NCBI RefSeq assembly: GCF_037126465.1
Contig: NC_088202.1
Location: forward strand, 123,890,123-123,954,122
DNA: 64,000 nt
Direction: 5' to 3'
DNA from: Ornithodoros turicata
Taxonomy: Eukaryota > Arthropoda > Arachnida > Ixodida > Argasidae
Shown here piece by piece: positions 10,263 to 21,509 of this stretch. Below the pieces are notes generated by a model, which did not search any database, was not told the DNA's origin, and saw only the letters and a list, made by a program, of their open reading frames with translations. Position 1 is the first letter of the stretch. Every line of letters starts with the position of its first letter. A program made the position numbers and the translations under genes.

Positions 10263-12266
10263 AGCTCAAGCATGTATAAGCGGCACGTGAGCTGCGAAGA
10301 AAACACAAAGAAACAAGGCATAGAGCCTTCAAAACGTCACGCAGGTGACATCGTGTTGGTCGTCTACGGCTGCTTTCTCCGACTGTTTTTTTTTTTTCTT
10401 CTTTTTTAATTCAGTTACACAGCCACAACACACCGGAGAGCGAAAATATTTTGCATGGTGACTCCTGGTGGACAGCATGACAGATGAGGCAGGATTTCGA
10501 GAGACGTTATCTGTCACCTCATTGCACCTTTAAGGCCCAACAGCATCAGGCGTTTTTCGAGCTGCAGAACGCCAAGCTTTTCTCAGCGGTATGCAGCGCT
10601 GTCGAGAAACGCCCAAGGCTAGCCGCGTGGAGCGTTTCCACAACGCCGGGTGAACGGCGTCCCATGCGAGCGTTTCCGTACTCTCTCAAGGAAACTAACT
10701 CCACGCGACTTTATAAACACCTTTATTACGAGTGAAAAAGCGCCAAACACAGACTCTTTTGAGTGATAGCATATTATAACGAACAAGATACCGCAGCAAT
10801 GCGCACGCACGGAGCCATCGGTCGTGAATCCCGGTCCCACTGTTCACTAGGGAACCCAAACCCACGAAGCGAACGCAGCATTCCAGTTGACATCTTCATC
10901 AATCGGTGGCACACTTCGCTTTGTGTTTTGCATGTTGGACGCTCACACAAGAATTACGTGTTTAAGATCCGCAATAATCCGCAAGCAAAATTATGGGTTC
11001 CCACTCCCCCCCCCCCCCCGAAGGTGAAAAGTAGACGCCGGTAACCCAAGCAATCTGAGCAATTACATGCACCATTCCAAAGCGCCTCATGCGGTTGGGA
11101 CTTTGTCGAAGTACTTCAGAAGTCGACACTGTCAAGGTAAGGTTGCGCGGAGTTAGGAGCCTCGAAACGCGTACATTGGGTGCTACATCGATGACCCGAG
11201 CACAGAAAAATATATCTATTTTTTCCCCTTGTTTTGCGTCCCTCTATTAGTAAAACAAGAGTCATGCAAGTGGAACCAGTGGAAGTTGTAACCTAACTTT
11301 GAAGCACCAAAACTGTCTTAATTAGTAAGTAGAATAGAGTGGTAGAATATGAAAGTAGCTGACAATGTTACTTAATTCCCTTCAAACTCTTAAAAAATAT
11401 GTATGAAGAACAAGAAAGTAATACTGTACCTTCGTCGTTGCCCTGGGAGGTCTAGAAATAAACGTGCGACGCGAAAATGCCGCCCAGCGAGCACAAAGAC
11501 GACCTTCTGGGAACACTCGTCAGCAGCATGTTCCCGGCTACAGGGAGCTTGAATGTGTGCCCACCTGTTCATATGTTGAAAGATCTTTATGATCGTACGC
11601 GTTTTTCTTTGTCCCGTTTTTGCGTATCTCACTTCGGGGTATTGGGGGGCGGGGAGGGAAAAAAAAGTTCAGTCCTTCGAGAGCCTCGGTTGCTTGAAGT
11701 AAGTATTTTACTGACAATAAAAGTGCTGATGCTGTTCAAAAGTGGTGTCGTCGTAAATCACTCACCCAGTGACTATTTGTTGTGCTGGTGGATGTCGAGC
11801 AGTACGTCTTCAGATCTCGAACTGTGCGACGCCTGCAGCTGAATCATGTAGGGCACGGCAGTGTTTAATCAGATGCTCGGAGAATGAAAACAAGATGATG
11901 AATGTTTCCATGGTATGTGTGCAGCGTAGAGTGGGTGCACTTCCTGGAAATCAGACGACTGTAGTCAACGTTAGTGAGTTTTTAACCACTTATACGTCAT
12001 AGTAAAATTGTATAACATTGTTGTTTCTTGAGAAAATAATAGAAACCAGCCCTCAAGTGCTGAGAGGTCCTTCATCGGCTTTATGTGCTACACACACAAA
12101 AAAGCAAACTTCGCAACACAACACACTTGGAACCAACCGCCATATATGCTGAATGATATCCTTCGATTTGGTGGCTGGTAAAAAATGAGGGGCATATGAC
12201 ATTTTGTGGCGGTTTAGATATATGTTCATTGCGACAGAAAGGCCTACGTTTTGTTCTTTCCTCAAT
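10263..12266. other. Non-coding stretch
   Basis: About 2 kb without a recognisable gene. It holds a poly(T) run near 10386 and a poly(C) run near 11007-11018. Frames around 11477-11842 are open but lack any recognisable domain and have low coding quality. Confidence 0.5.
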
Positions 12267-13894
12267 CCAGTAAACCATAAATGTCCTTTAGACGTCCAGA
12301 GCATGCATAGGCCCGGATTATTGGTATGTCTAGTAGATATCCAGATATATCCAAACTGCACTGAAAGGACGTATTATAGATAATTGAATGCTTGACCAAA
12401 TCATGTTGCTGGTATGTTGTATGGATGTCCAGGCTGGATTTTGTACCATCTAAAGGATGTACCTCTGAACCAAAGGAATCTCTATCGGATGTCCGATGTA
12501 CCTTTTCGTGTGTCATGTACTTCTGGTGATTTTTTTGCTTATAAGCAGCACCAAATAGTGGGAATGAGATCAAAACAGCGTGAATTTTATTTAACGCACT
12601 GCGGAACAGAGAACAGTGACATAACACATAAATGTGAAAATCCAAGACGAGAGGACACGGATGGGTTGCTCATCGGCATATGCTATGGTGTAGGTGGAAA
12701 AATAACTGACAGACGAAACGATGAAAGAGCTAGTGACCAACATATTAGTCAGTCCTTGCCTGATGCTTCAAGGAGGAACTGAAAGATAGCGGAAACAAAT
12801 TTTTGATGGTGATTTCATTCGGTTCTAATTACGATTATATCGAGGTGGATTTACACCAAAACTGGGCGAAACCAAGTATCTTGGCACATCATTGAAATGC
12901 GTAGTACATGACATTGTACCTGAATTACCTGAAGGACCTATTAATCAATGCACCTGGCTAAGCATATTTAATGCAGAGATACTATATTTATTGTTGCAGA
13001 TGGTAGAAATGTTGGCACTTTAGCATGCCCTTAGAAGGCATTACCAGTCTATATAAAGATGACAACTCTGTGAGAGCACTCTGTCATAAACTTGCAGTTG
13101 TACAATTCGAATATAGTTTGAACTGCATAGAAATTGAACATATTAGTAAGTACATATCTGGTACCATTCGTTATATCAGATACTTGCGAATGTGCATGCA
13201 GTACATGACTATGTACTTGCTTAATATATTAAGTGCATAAAAATATTTGGCACGGAACACTGTCACGAAGGTACACCTTCGTATTGCAATCCACATCTTC
13301 ATTTGAGCACTGAATTTCCCTCGTGGTGGATGCAAGCGTGTATGCTTAGTTACTTGTCTACGCTTATGCAAAGTCAATGAATGCACTACGAGACGTAAAG
13401 ATATTCAATATGTCCAGCTTTAGGTTTGTGGCTTTACCACATGGTTTCAAGCATCCGCGTTTTTAGTCCTGTGCGGCTCTAAATACTTCGGCCGACGGTT
13501 ATTTGCCGTGGAAGGAGACAAAATAGCAAAAGTACGAAACCGAAACCACTGGAAAGTAATATGGAGGATATCGTACAGATACATCACGCAAAAGAAAGCG
13601 AGATAGATAAGTAAAGGACCAGAAGAATCTATGAAACTACGAATCGGTTTACATAAGTGCCCGTGGCCAAGAATTACAGTTATGTCTTCAGTTTGAAGAC
13701 TCCAACTTTTGTCACATATATTAAGAATGGATGCACATTAGATATCTGCAACTTTAGTATACTGCACGTTCTATGGACCTCCACCTGTTCTAACGTACTC
13801 AGTGTACGTATGATGGATATCGACTGGACATTACTTTTGGACTTAGATATTTGGATTTTTCTGGTACGTCGAAAAGGTGTTTGTGGTTTACTGG
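12267..13894. mobile_element. Inverted-repeat element, 1.6 kb, class uncertain
   Basis: The ends are inverted. CCAGTAAACCATAAATGTCC (12267-12286) matches the complement of the right end, which finishes GTGTTTGTGGTTTACTGG at 13894. Similarity continues inward (GACGTCCAGA against TCTGGTACGTC). The interior carries many dispersed GGATATCC/GGATGTCC-like motifs, as in subterminal repeats of DNA transposons. I found no target duplication and no transposase. Confidence 0.45.
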
Positions 13895-14543
13895 GAAATC
13901 AGAAGCGATAGTCGCATCCATTGGGCGCAGAGCGTATAGCGATGTGGTGTTTTCAGAGTGTTTCCTTAGGTCAAAGGGTCCTGCCCAAATGTCATTACTC
14001 ATGCATTTCTCAACCTGCATAGCTCCGCAAGGAATTGCTCAATTTGCATAAAATAAGTTTTGAATGGGAGATCTCACGGGTTCTAGTAATTAATGATATC
14101 GGAAATTTATGTTTTACGTATTTTTGCAAATTTTTTCCGCAGGCGTCAGAAATTGCGTTTCGCGCTTCCTTCAATTTTGTTGGCCGGTCACAAAATAAGT
14201 ATACCTGAGGTGAGAATTTTAATGACATTAACTACCAGAAAATGTGTCTAAAATCGATATGTCCCGAAAGATTTTGTTTACGACGAAACATAGAGTTGCT
14301 ACACGGACTCTTGTGAGTAGCGGTTAGCCGATGCTGACCCGCTGGGATTTTGGCTGCGCGCGGAGGCGCCATCTGTCTGCATGGCAGAGAAATATGAGCA
14401 AGTGGGAAAAAGCGAATAAATTGTCACAATCTGTCTTTTGGCATGGGATAATAAATGGAGCGTAGACGCGCAGCTGTCGCTCGTTATCTCAGAATCCTTC
14501 TTTCCGTGGTTGTGCTGTGCCTCGACAGTCACGGTTTCTCGCA
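13895..14543. other. Non-coding spacer
   Basis: No gene was recognised. It could include the 5' terminal region of the Mutator-like element that follows, but I could not delimit its inverted repeat. Confidence 0.5.
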
Positions 14544-16210
14544 ATGGTTAGCAGGAAACCTGTCTGCGGAAAACGGAAGAGACGCAAAGAACAAGCCCTG
14601 AACTGCTACGAGAGAAGGCATCTGGATAACCTCTCAGTAGTACCAGACTCTCACGAATCAAGCAATCTTTCATCGAGCGCTAACTCAAGCGACAGTGCGC
14701 AAGACATATCTGCAGGAACGTCCGGAAACGGACCCTGTGTTGTTGAAGGGCGAAGAATTGTGGATTTTATGCGCTTCTTCGACATATTTCAAGCCTGGGA
14801 ATCCATAGCCCGTTCAACTGCACACTTGCAGACATAGATATAACGCAGACAACAGAAATGGATTGCTTAGGGAAGTTAGGCTGCAACGCAAAATGTGCTT
14901 GCTGAAGGCCGTTGTAGATACTGGGGCCCACCAGATAGCATGTCAGGTCGTATGGTATGCCGCCCTTATTGAGCTTTGTGCAGTCCTTAACATGCCGTAC
15001 ATGGAGGTATGGTACCGCAGTTGTTGGGGTGAACCGCCTCCTCCCATCGTCATTCATGTAGTAGTAGTAGTTGTTGCTATGCATGGCGAACAGAATAACG
15101 TTCGCCAAGTATCAAGATCAGCTGGTAAATGGCATTGAACAGGCGGCGTGGATCACGTTGGAACAGCTAGGCTGCGAAGGAAGAAGCAAAGGTTGCACAG
15201 CAGCAAGGCGACGTTGACGAGGGCGGGTACCCACATATCCCTGTCGTCGCGGATGGGGCATGGGCCATGCGACCGTATAAGGCAAAACACGGTTCGCTTT
15301 CCGGCGTGGTACGTTCTTTTGTGTGCCTCTGTTTCCTTTACGTAGGGGTTCCTCCGTTGTCTCCGTTGTCTGTAGGATGTCACTGTGCGCACTTCTGGAC
15401 GAAGAAGGTTCTGTACCTCGCTGTCAGGAACAAGTTCTGCGCCGTCTGCACTCGGGTAGAATATCTTGGTAAGCACCAAGCACGTGTGTTACAAGAACTG
15501 GTCGGAGAGCCCTTCCGGCATGGAAAGAGCAGCTGTTGTGGAAGGCTTCCACTGCAGCGTTGCTATGATGTATGGCGCCAAGTACAACTGTGTGGTTGCT
15601 GACGGAGACTCTGGCATGCACAGTGCCCCGCTGTCCGCCTCTCCATATCTTGGGATGTAGTATATAGAAAAGTGCAGAAACCACATATTACGGAACTATA
15701 TTACCAACCTCAGGAGGCTCCTGGTAGGCAAATACGTGTCTACGGTACCTTCTGCAATGCGAAGCATACTGGATAGTAACTTGAGGAGCCTTAGGTACGG
15801 CATAACAGCGGCCATACAATACAAATCGCAGCAGGGGGAATTGCCGATCAAAGAGCGTGTGAGGCTTCTTGGGAGTGACATTCGGAATAACCGAAGCCAC
15901 GTTTTTGGGGAGCACAGTGAATGCGCTGAATACTTCTGCGCGGGAGTAAATGCACAGAAAAGAACCACGTTCCTGACTTGAGAAGGTGCGGTCTCTACAC
16001 CGATATCCTTGTAATAATCAGCCGGGTTGCAGCAAATGCACGTAGCTTGCTGATAAACGTGGACAACAATGCAGCAGAGCATCTTAATTCTATAATCGCT
16101 AAGTTTGTTGGAGGCAAACGTATTAATTTTCTGCCGCAGGCGGTCAAATGAAACGCGTGCATCGCTGCAGTTGTGTCCATGAACTCACCCGAAGGCTTTC
16201 AAACCACTGT
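14544..16210 (+). pseudogene. Mutator-like transposase remnant (frameshifted)
   Basis: Fragments in several + frames resemble the arthropod Mutator-like transposase family. In order they are an ATG (14544) and a basic N-terminus (KPVCGKRKRRKEQALN); YLAVRNKFCAVCTRVEYLGK (about 15410-15470); CYKNWSESPSGMERAAVVEG (about 15487-15546); the acidic motif VADGDSGMHSA (about 15594-15626); and near the end NVDNNAAEHLNSIIAKFVG (about 16057-16113) followed by GKRINFLPQAVK. At least three frameshifts and several stops interrupt it, so it is dead. The family call rests on remembered conserved motifs. No terminal repeats were found. Confidence 0.72.
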
Positions 16211-16560
16211 GGATGCAGATATGGATGCAGAGTGGAGCAAAGATGTCCATATTGAAATGCTATTGCTACTGCGGGCACTTTTGCGAGAGGTACTTGAGTA
16301 TCTTACTTGCATTTCAAATACTTTTTGAAGTATTTTGTACTCTATCTTAATTACTTTAATTTTCATGTATTTATACTCTATCTTAATTACATTCTAACGC
16401 TAGTATTTATTATCTTATCTCAAATACATTTTTGAGTATCTTGTACATGTCTGATTGATCTCAGCGAGGAAGAGCACGCCCCAACTCAAGGAGGACACTG
16501 TACACTGACTGCCTCTCCCGGCATGTGATCAGTTGTTTGTCATCTTCCTGTAGTTCGTGA
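16211..16560. repeat. AT-rich repeat of TATCTTAATTA-type units
   Basis: Short variants of GTATTT, TACTCTATCTTAATTAC and CTCAAATAC recur between about 16290 and 16445 (for example twice TACTCTATCTTAATTAC). The texture is like the internal repeats of the hAT-like element at 37159-38128, so it may be a decayed relative. No ends were found. Confidence 0.4.
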
Positions 16561-16660
16561 GAACACACACACACACATAAATGGGATAATGATGTGGTGG
16601 GTCATTCTCCGCCGTTATGGCGGTACGGTAGTTCGTGGGAACATCCTTGGGACATATGGC
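16561..16660 (-). mobile_element. LINE 3' UTR fragment, antisense
   Basis: After a (CA)n run, the motif ATAAATGGGATAATGATG, then GTGGGTCATTCTCCGCCG and GGCGGTAC, matches the 3' UTR of the antisense LINE copies beginning at 52276 and 57390. Nothing coding is attached. Confidence 0.5.
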
Positions 16661-17400
16661 AAACGATAATACACAAAAATATAATTGTATTCACAGAATT
16701 CATGTACTCCTAAATGCTCACAAAATTGGCCGAACGCATTCTGGTAGATCGGTTTTCGAAGTCAGTCACACCCACCTTCGCTAAAAGGCGGATGTTTACC
16801 AAAACAATGCCCAAATTCACGCAAAGTATAATTATCGCACATTGCGATGGCGTGTATTTCATATTATTAGAACCGTGACAATCTACTTTCTCAGCACGCA
16901 TGATTGGTAAAATATAACACTGCCCATATATGCTTAACCGTTTCCCATATGGGAAGCGGTCAAATGTGTCCGTGGCAGCCGCACCTTGATGTTCCTGAGA
17001 CTATTTTGATTGGCATTTTGGATATATTCTTTGCCTTTTCCTCACTACCGACTTCGTCATTGAGGTGAAAACGGATAAGGGAAACAAACGAAATGTGGAC
17101 GATTCTTCCGACCAAAACACGGCCCCTGCACATTCGTCAGCGTTCGTCTGTGGAAGCTAAGCGACCGCGTGGCGCCTCTGTCAACCACAGAGGGCGCGTT
17201 CTTAGCTCCGAAATTTCATTACACTGTCCCTATAGGTTTCGGGAAAACAGAGCCATAACACCTGGCCACCAGAATAGAACCAGGATCACCACCCAGTGTT
17301 GGAACGGAAGCTGCTAAGCAACCTCACCTGAACTGATTCGTGGATTAGCAGCCGAGGTTATTAGACGCCTATCGCCCTATGCATGCAGATTTATCACGAC
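16661..17400. other. Non-coding spacer
   Basis: No gene or clear repeat was recognised. Confidence 0.5.
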
Positions 17401-17530
17401 AAACTGTAGCGGCATGTAGCGTGCTGGCTTGTTGAGCTCAAGGTCGCCAGGATCGATCCTGACCGAGGACGATAACAGTCAAAGGACTGTATAGGGGGAA
17501 TTAGGTTCATAATGTTACTGCAGCAAGAGA
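17401..17530 (+). mobile_element. tRNA-derived SINE fragment
   Basis: GCATGTAGCGTGCTGGC, then GTTGAGCTCAAGGTCGCC and a B-box-like GGATCGATCCTGACC, parallel the head of the SINE at 10005-10262 in sense orientation. The body diverges quickly, so this is a truncated or old copy. Confidence 0.55.
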
Positions 17531-17664
17531 CGAAGACAGAGGGTTAAAAACATGAATTAGATAAACCGCCTGAAGACTCACAACTGATGAATTTTAATCG
17601 ACACCGTCTATATATATATATATATATCTTGAAAAGTTGGAGTTGGATCGGACGGCTACGTAAT
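17531..17664. other. Short spacer with (TA)n
   Basis: A (TA)n microsatellite at about 17609-17627 precedes the palindrome. A matching (TA)n run follows it at about 17962-17989. Confidence 0.6.
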
Positions 17665-17958
17665 TATAGTTGAAATAAATGGGAGACAGAAGACGAAAGT
17701 AGGGGAAGTAACAAAAAAGGGGTTTATTAAAACTTAAAAATCATAAAACTTAGGGAGGATGTCTACGTTACGGCGGAAGCTCCGCCTTCTTCGGGACAAA
17801 AGAGCTAAATGTAAAGGTAATTTAGCTCTTTTGTCCCGAAGAAGGCGGAGCTTCCGCCGTAACGTAGACATCCTCCCTAAGTTTTATGATTTTTAAGTTT
17901 TAATAAACCCCTTTTTTGTTACTTCCCCTACTTTCGTCTTCTGTCTCCCATTTATTTC

Positions 17959-17965
<7 letters not shown>
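17665..17965. repeat. Long palindrome, 146 bp arms, 9 bp loop
   Basis: Left arm 17665-17810 and right arm 17820-17965 are essentially perfect reverse complements around the loop GTAAAGGTA. The arms contain GGCGGAAGCTCCGCC, TTCGGGACAAAAGAG and GGGGTTTATTAAAAC. Motifs of the GAAGAAGGCGGAGCTTCCGCCG type are common in the terminal (pseudo-LTR or UTR) parts of Penelope-like elements, so this may be two such ends in head-to-head arrangement. (TA)n runs flank both sides. An assembly foldback cannot be excluded from sequence alone. Confidence 0.85.
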
Positions 17966-17992
<27 letters not shown>

Positions 17993-18029
17993 TCCTGGGC
18001 AGGTTACGCTCACATGAAAAACACGAGCA

Positions 18030-19105
18030 ACAACATAGGGACAATACAGGGATGGACAGGATGAGATGTGTCCTGATGATGAGTTGTTGAACGACGCTGA
18101 ATAGGGGTTGATAGTCAGTAGAGTCAGTGACACAACATCAAAAGAACGCTAGGTAAAAACACAACACACACACAAACACGCACAGCACAGAGGTAAGCAG
18201 GCATATGGTAGAGAGGAGACCGGTGTCCTGGAGAAAAATCTGGAAGCACTCAAGAGCTTGGCGATGGCCGAACTGGTTAGACCAAGGGCCGAGGGTGGTT
18301 GCCAATGTGAATGGTGCGGCCACGATCGATTCCAAACTCTAAGAAAAAAAGGAGTACTTTTGCTCCTTTTGAGGACTAAATGCATTGCCACAAAAAATAG
18401 TCCCTTTCGGGAGTAAATGCACGGTAGTAAATGAATGTCACAGAGCAGAGACTGCATTTCACGCGCTGTTGTAAGAATCTCAGGTACATAATTCGTGTGC
18501 ATGCATGAAAAAACTTTGAAGCAAACCGTCAACCGTGATATATCGAGTTATATAAAATCTTCCGCCATACATAGGGCACAATTTGCGAAGAAAGTTGCGC
18601 TAACTGTTTCTTACTCTGTGTGGCTGGAAAATTGCTACGTTGGCTGAGTTATACAGCCTTATGCCGTTTAAATTGACCAAGGGCACATATATACGTAGAC
18701 TGTTGCATTCAGGAGACCATTCGCGAAGTTCAGTGACAATTTGCGGTCCTGGGGAGTAAATGTCGGGACTAAATGTCGGGTTAGGGGACTAAAATGGGGA
18801 GTAGTGGGGGGGGGGGGGCAATCTAGGGGAGTAGAAGCTGCAACTACTCCCCGTTTTACTCTTTTTTTTTTCTTAGAGTGCAGGCGACACAGCAGAGCTG
18901 CTCTTTGGGAGGTGTAACGATGGCAGTCGAGAAGCATATGTTTGGTATCCGCCAATACAGCACAGAGATAGCAGAGCATAGAGTCGGAGCGGCCGATCAG
19001 ATGCTTGAAATGGGGGTGAAGGCAACCCCGAGACAAAGCCTGTGCACCAGCTGGCGAGGCACTCGAGAGGATCACAAGGCCAAGTCAAGTCAACAAGGAT
19101 AATAG
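18030..19105 (-). pseudogene. LINE (I-type) 3' fragment, antisense, interrupted
   Basis: On the minus strand, from about 19080, it encodes the post-RNase H region (HFKHLIGRSDSMLCYLCAVL, then TKHMLLDCHRYTSQRAALL). After the inserted MITE come the ALGPWSNQ-type tail and a 3' UTR. It closely matches the copy at 52450-53000, which reads straight through where this copy is interrupted, so the 18334-18879 insertion is clear. It is truncated at the 5' end next to the Penelope-like fragment. Confidence 0.75.
18334..18879. mobile_element. MITE-like insertion in the LINE
   Basis: The ends are inverted: AACTCTAAGAAAAAAAGGAG at the left and ACTCTTTTTTTTTTCTTAGAG at the right. Comparison with the uninterrupted LINE copy at 52.7 kb (GTGATCAACTGCAGGCG) places the insertion next to TGCA. 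A 4 bp duplication is possible (TCCA and TGCA, imperfect). The interior contains repeated GGGACTAAATG-type motifs and a poly(G) run near 18807. Confidence 0.65.
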
Positions 19106-19222
19106 AAAGGGGTGTCAGATTAAACATGGTAACAAATTTGCAGACTGTCAAATTGGGTGCGTGTATAGTATCCTGTTAAATTGCGGGAAGGTGTATATAG
19201 GCGAGACTTCCCGATTTGTTAA
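19101..19222 (+). pseudogene. Penelope-like element, GIY-YIG endonuclease fragment
   Basis: An open stretch encodes NKFADCQIGCVYSILLNCGK followed by VYIGETSRFV. This is the start of the GIY-YIG endonuclease domain of Penelope-like retroelements (the VY and YIG residues are visible). The coding sequence is cut inside a TTAA (19219-19222) by the next element. The 3' remainder of the domain is absent nearby. It corresponds to the second copy split around the mariner at 28.1 and 35.15 kb. Confidence 0.75.
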
Positions 19223-19740
19223 GAGGGCATACCAGCTCTCCGTCCCAATGTATTTCCTCATATTTTAAGCTCCTTTTCGGTAACCACCGCGCAGATTTAG
19301 CTCGGGTGGTTTCACTATAAAGAGGAAGACGAGATGAATCGGATAACGTTTATACATTCCTGTACATGTCGTATGTATTTTACGGCGACGTCACGAATGT
19401 GAAAAAAAAAACACAGTTTTTCTCGTCCCTCTTTCAACAGGTTTTTATTAAACTTCTATAGCCATTTTAAAAAAAAATTTCCATTTACTTTCTCTCGAAA
19501 CATTTCAGGAATCGGTAGACACCACATTTATACGTCTACCGCTATCCGTTTTTATCAAAAGCATGAAACATGAGTACACATACACACCGTCTGCATGTCA
19601 GTCTGTGGCGCCATCTGGTGACCCAAAGGAGAAACTGCACGGACCATATCCATCCGCCGAGCAAGCGGTGCGCATGCGCAGCAATGCTGGCTCGTATGCA
19701 GTATGCAGGTGGGTCAAGCTGCCGTTAAATCTGTGGAGGA
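19223..19740 (-). mobile_element. End of a TTAA-target DNA element (solo end)
   Basis: The sequence begins directly after TTAA with GAGGGCATACCAGCTCTCCG. It is closely similar, in inverted orientation, to the right end of the complete element (about 34540-35058), including TACGGCGACGTCACGAATG and ATTAAACTTCTATAGCCATT. The similarity fades near 19700-19740, just before the hAT-like elements. No opposite end was found, so this is a truncated copy. Confidence 0.75.
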
Positions 19741-19773
19741 AGGAAACACAAGGAGCGGCTCTTCGCTCCAGAC

Positions 19774-21501
19774 CAGTGCCGTGTATGCCAAAGGGAGCCT
19801 GGCAGAGGTGGGGAGTAATGCATTACAAAGTAATGCATTACCGGTAATGCATTACTTTTGAGTAATGAGTAATGGTAATGAATTACATTTTGCCAGCAAG
19901 TAATGAGTAATGGTAATGCATTACATTTCGACTGAGTAATGCAGGGTGGCATTACTCATTACTTACTACTTATTACTTTGTCGAATGTTCATTGGGCCAC
20001 GTGAAGATTGGGAACATCCAGGTTCTTTTCAACCCGCCTTTAACAATGAGCACGGGGCAACAAGGAAAGAGAAAGGCGCAGCCTGGGAAATTCTGCAAGA
20101 GTTCAACAGTCGTGTGTGTCACAAGTGTCTACATGATGATATCACCGATTTTCTCCTGTGCGCATTTGGAATAAAGGATAACAAATGAAACAGAACCATA
20201 GCCTCTATGAGGGTAACACGTAACAATTGCTGTGGTGATTCGCTGTTTTGGTACGGTACCGTGTTAGTTTCTCTTGATTTGTCAGAGGTAGTTTTTCTGC
20301 CAGGACAGAACTGTAGGCTGGGCTTTATCCGTCGGCTCCATAATGCTAGAAAAGGCATCATCTGCAATAAATCTGATATATAGTTTTTGCCTATCAGACT
20401 CGCTTCTGCGGGGATTTAGTGAAACCGATTTGGAGATACTCGGGTGGCTATTGCCTATAGCAAAAAACGCAAGGAAAAACTTATGCATAGCATCTTGGAG
20501 GCTTATGCCCTGAAACGTAAATGTAATGCCAAAGTAATGTCATTACTTCGTTAAAGTAATGGCATTACTAATGCATTACTAGCATCCAAAAAGTAATGAG
20601 TAATGTAATGCATTAGATTTTTATACAAGTAATGAGTAATGGTAATGCATTACAAAATAAAAGTAATTTCCCCACCTCTGGAGCCTGGCCATTAATGGAA
20701 CATGCCTATACCTGGAGCTCCACCCACTTCTTGAGCTCTCTGGCCTATCACGAGCCAAAATACGGTTCGCTATTAATCCTGGGCTATCCAAGCTATATAT
20801 TACCTGTATTCACTGGGTGCCGACATTTTCGGGAAACTGGATTGGATTAGATTGAATAGGATATTCCCTGACGACCTAGCAACATAATGGATTTTGCGTC
20901 CACTTTTAACGGCGCCATCTGGATGGAGAGGGGTATGTCGGGAAGACGCAGAAGTTGCAGAAGCAGAAGTGCTTGCTCCGTGCTTGCTAGCAGAACCGAT
21001 TGGCCGGCAGAACCGCTACTTGGAACAGACTGCGGGTATTATACGTATTTTAACTATGAAATATAACAAGATTGAATCAAGAACGGGCAAAGGTGTGTAT
21101 ATGGGTAAAAGTATGTCATCAAATGCAAATTTTTGGCCATCCGTAGCGTTTTTCTTACTATTTGCCTGTGATCGCTGTCGTTACTAGGCCTAAAATGACG
21201 ACGAAACATTATTTTTCAGGTAAACATCGACACTGGAGCGTAATTTAAAGGCGATTTGCAAGATAATTGCAACACAATGTACACTTACGGAATAAAATTG
21301 ACGTGATTTGTAAAAAAAATTGTCATGAAATCCTCGCTTCGCCGTTCCAAGCTACGCCGCCATTTTCGGGAAAATCTTGGTGTCATGGCGGCCCGCATAG
21401 AAAACAGTAGCCAATGAAAAACGTTCAATTTGATTGACAGGTCGAGCCTCTTTTCTAGGCTCCTCCTAATGGCCAGACCCCCTTTGGCATACACGGCACT
21501 G
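19774..21501. mobile_element. Non-autonomous hAT-like element A
   Basis: The ends are CAGTGCCGTGTATGCCAAAG at the left and the complement of CAGTGCCGTGTATGCCAAAA at the right. Near-perfect 8 bp duplications flank it: CTCCAGAC (19766-19773) and CTTCAGAC (21502-21509). Removing the nested element leaves about 0.84 kb with no transposase. The last ~460 bp resemble the last ~450 bp of element B (TTCACTAGGCCTAA-type motifs, then TGATTGACAGGTCGAGCCTC), so A and B are one family. Confidence 0.8.
19803..20680. mobile_element. hAT-like element nested in A (878 bp)
   Basis: The termini are CAGAGGTGGGGA at the left and TCCCCACCTCTG at the right. The perfect 8 bp duplication GAGCCTGG lies at 19795-19802 and 20681-20688. 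Subterminal regions are built of repeated GTAATGCATTAC and GAGTAATGAGTAATGG units on both sides, with a unique central ~500 bp. No transposase is encoded. It interrupts element A about 29 bp from its left end. Confidence 0.9.
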
Positions 21502-21509
21502 CTTCAGAC

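Noticed and set aside
11477..11842. 121-codon + strand open frame
   Set aside because: It starts at ATG but has no recognisable motif and includes a G/A-rich run. Not enough support for a gene.
12414..12782. 122-codon + strand open frame
   Set aside because: It lies inside the inverted-repeat element at 12267-13894 and shows no domain.
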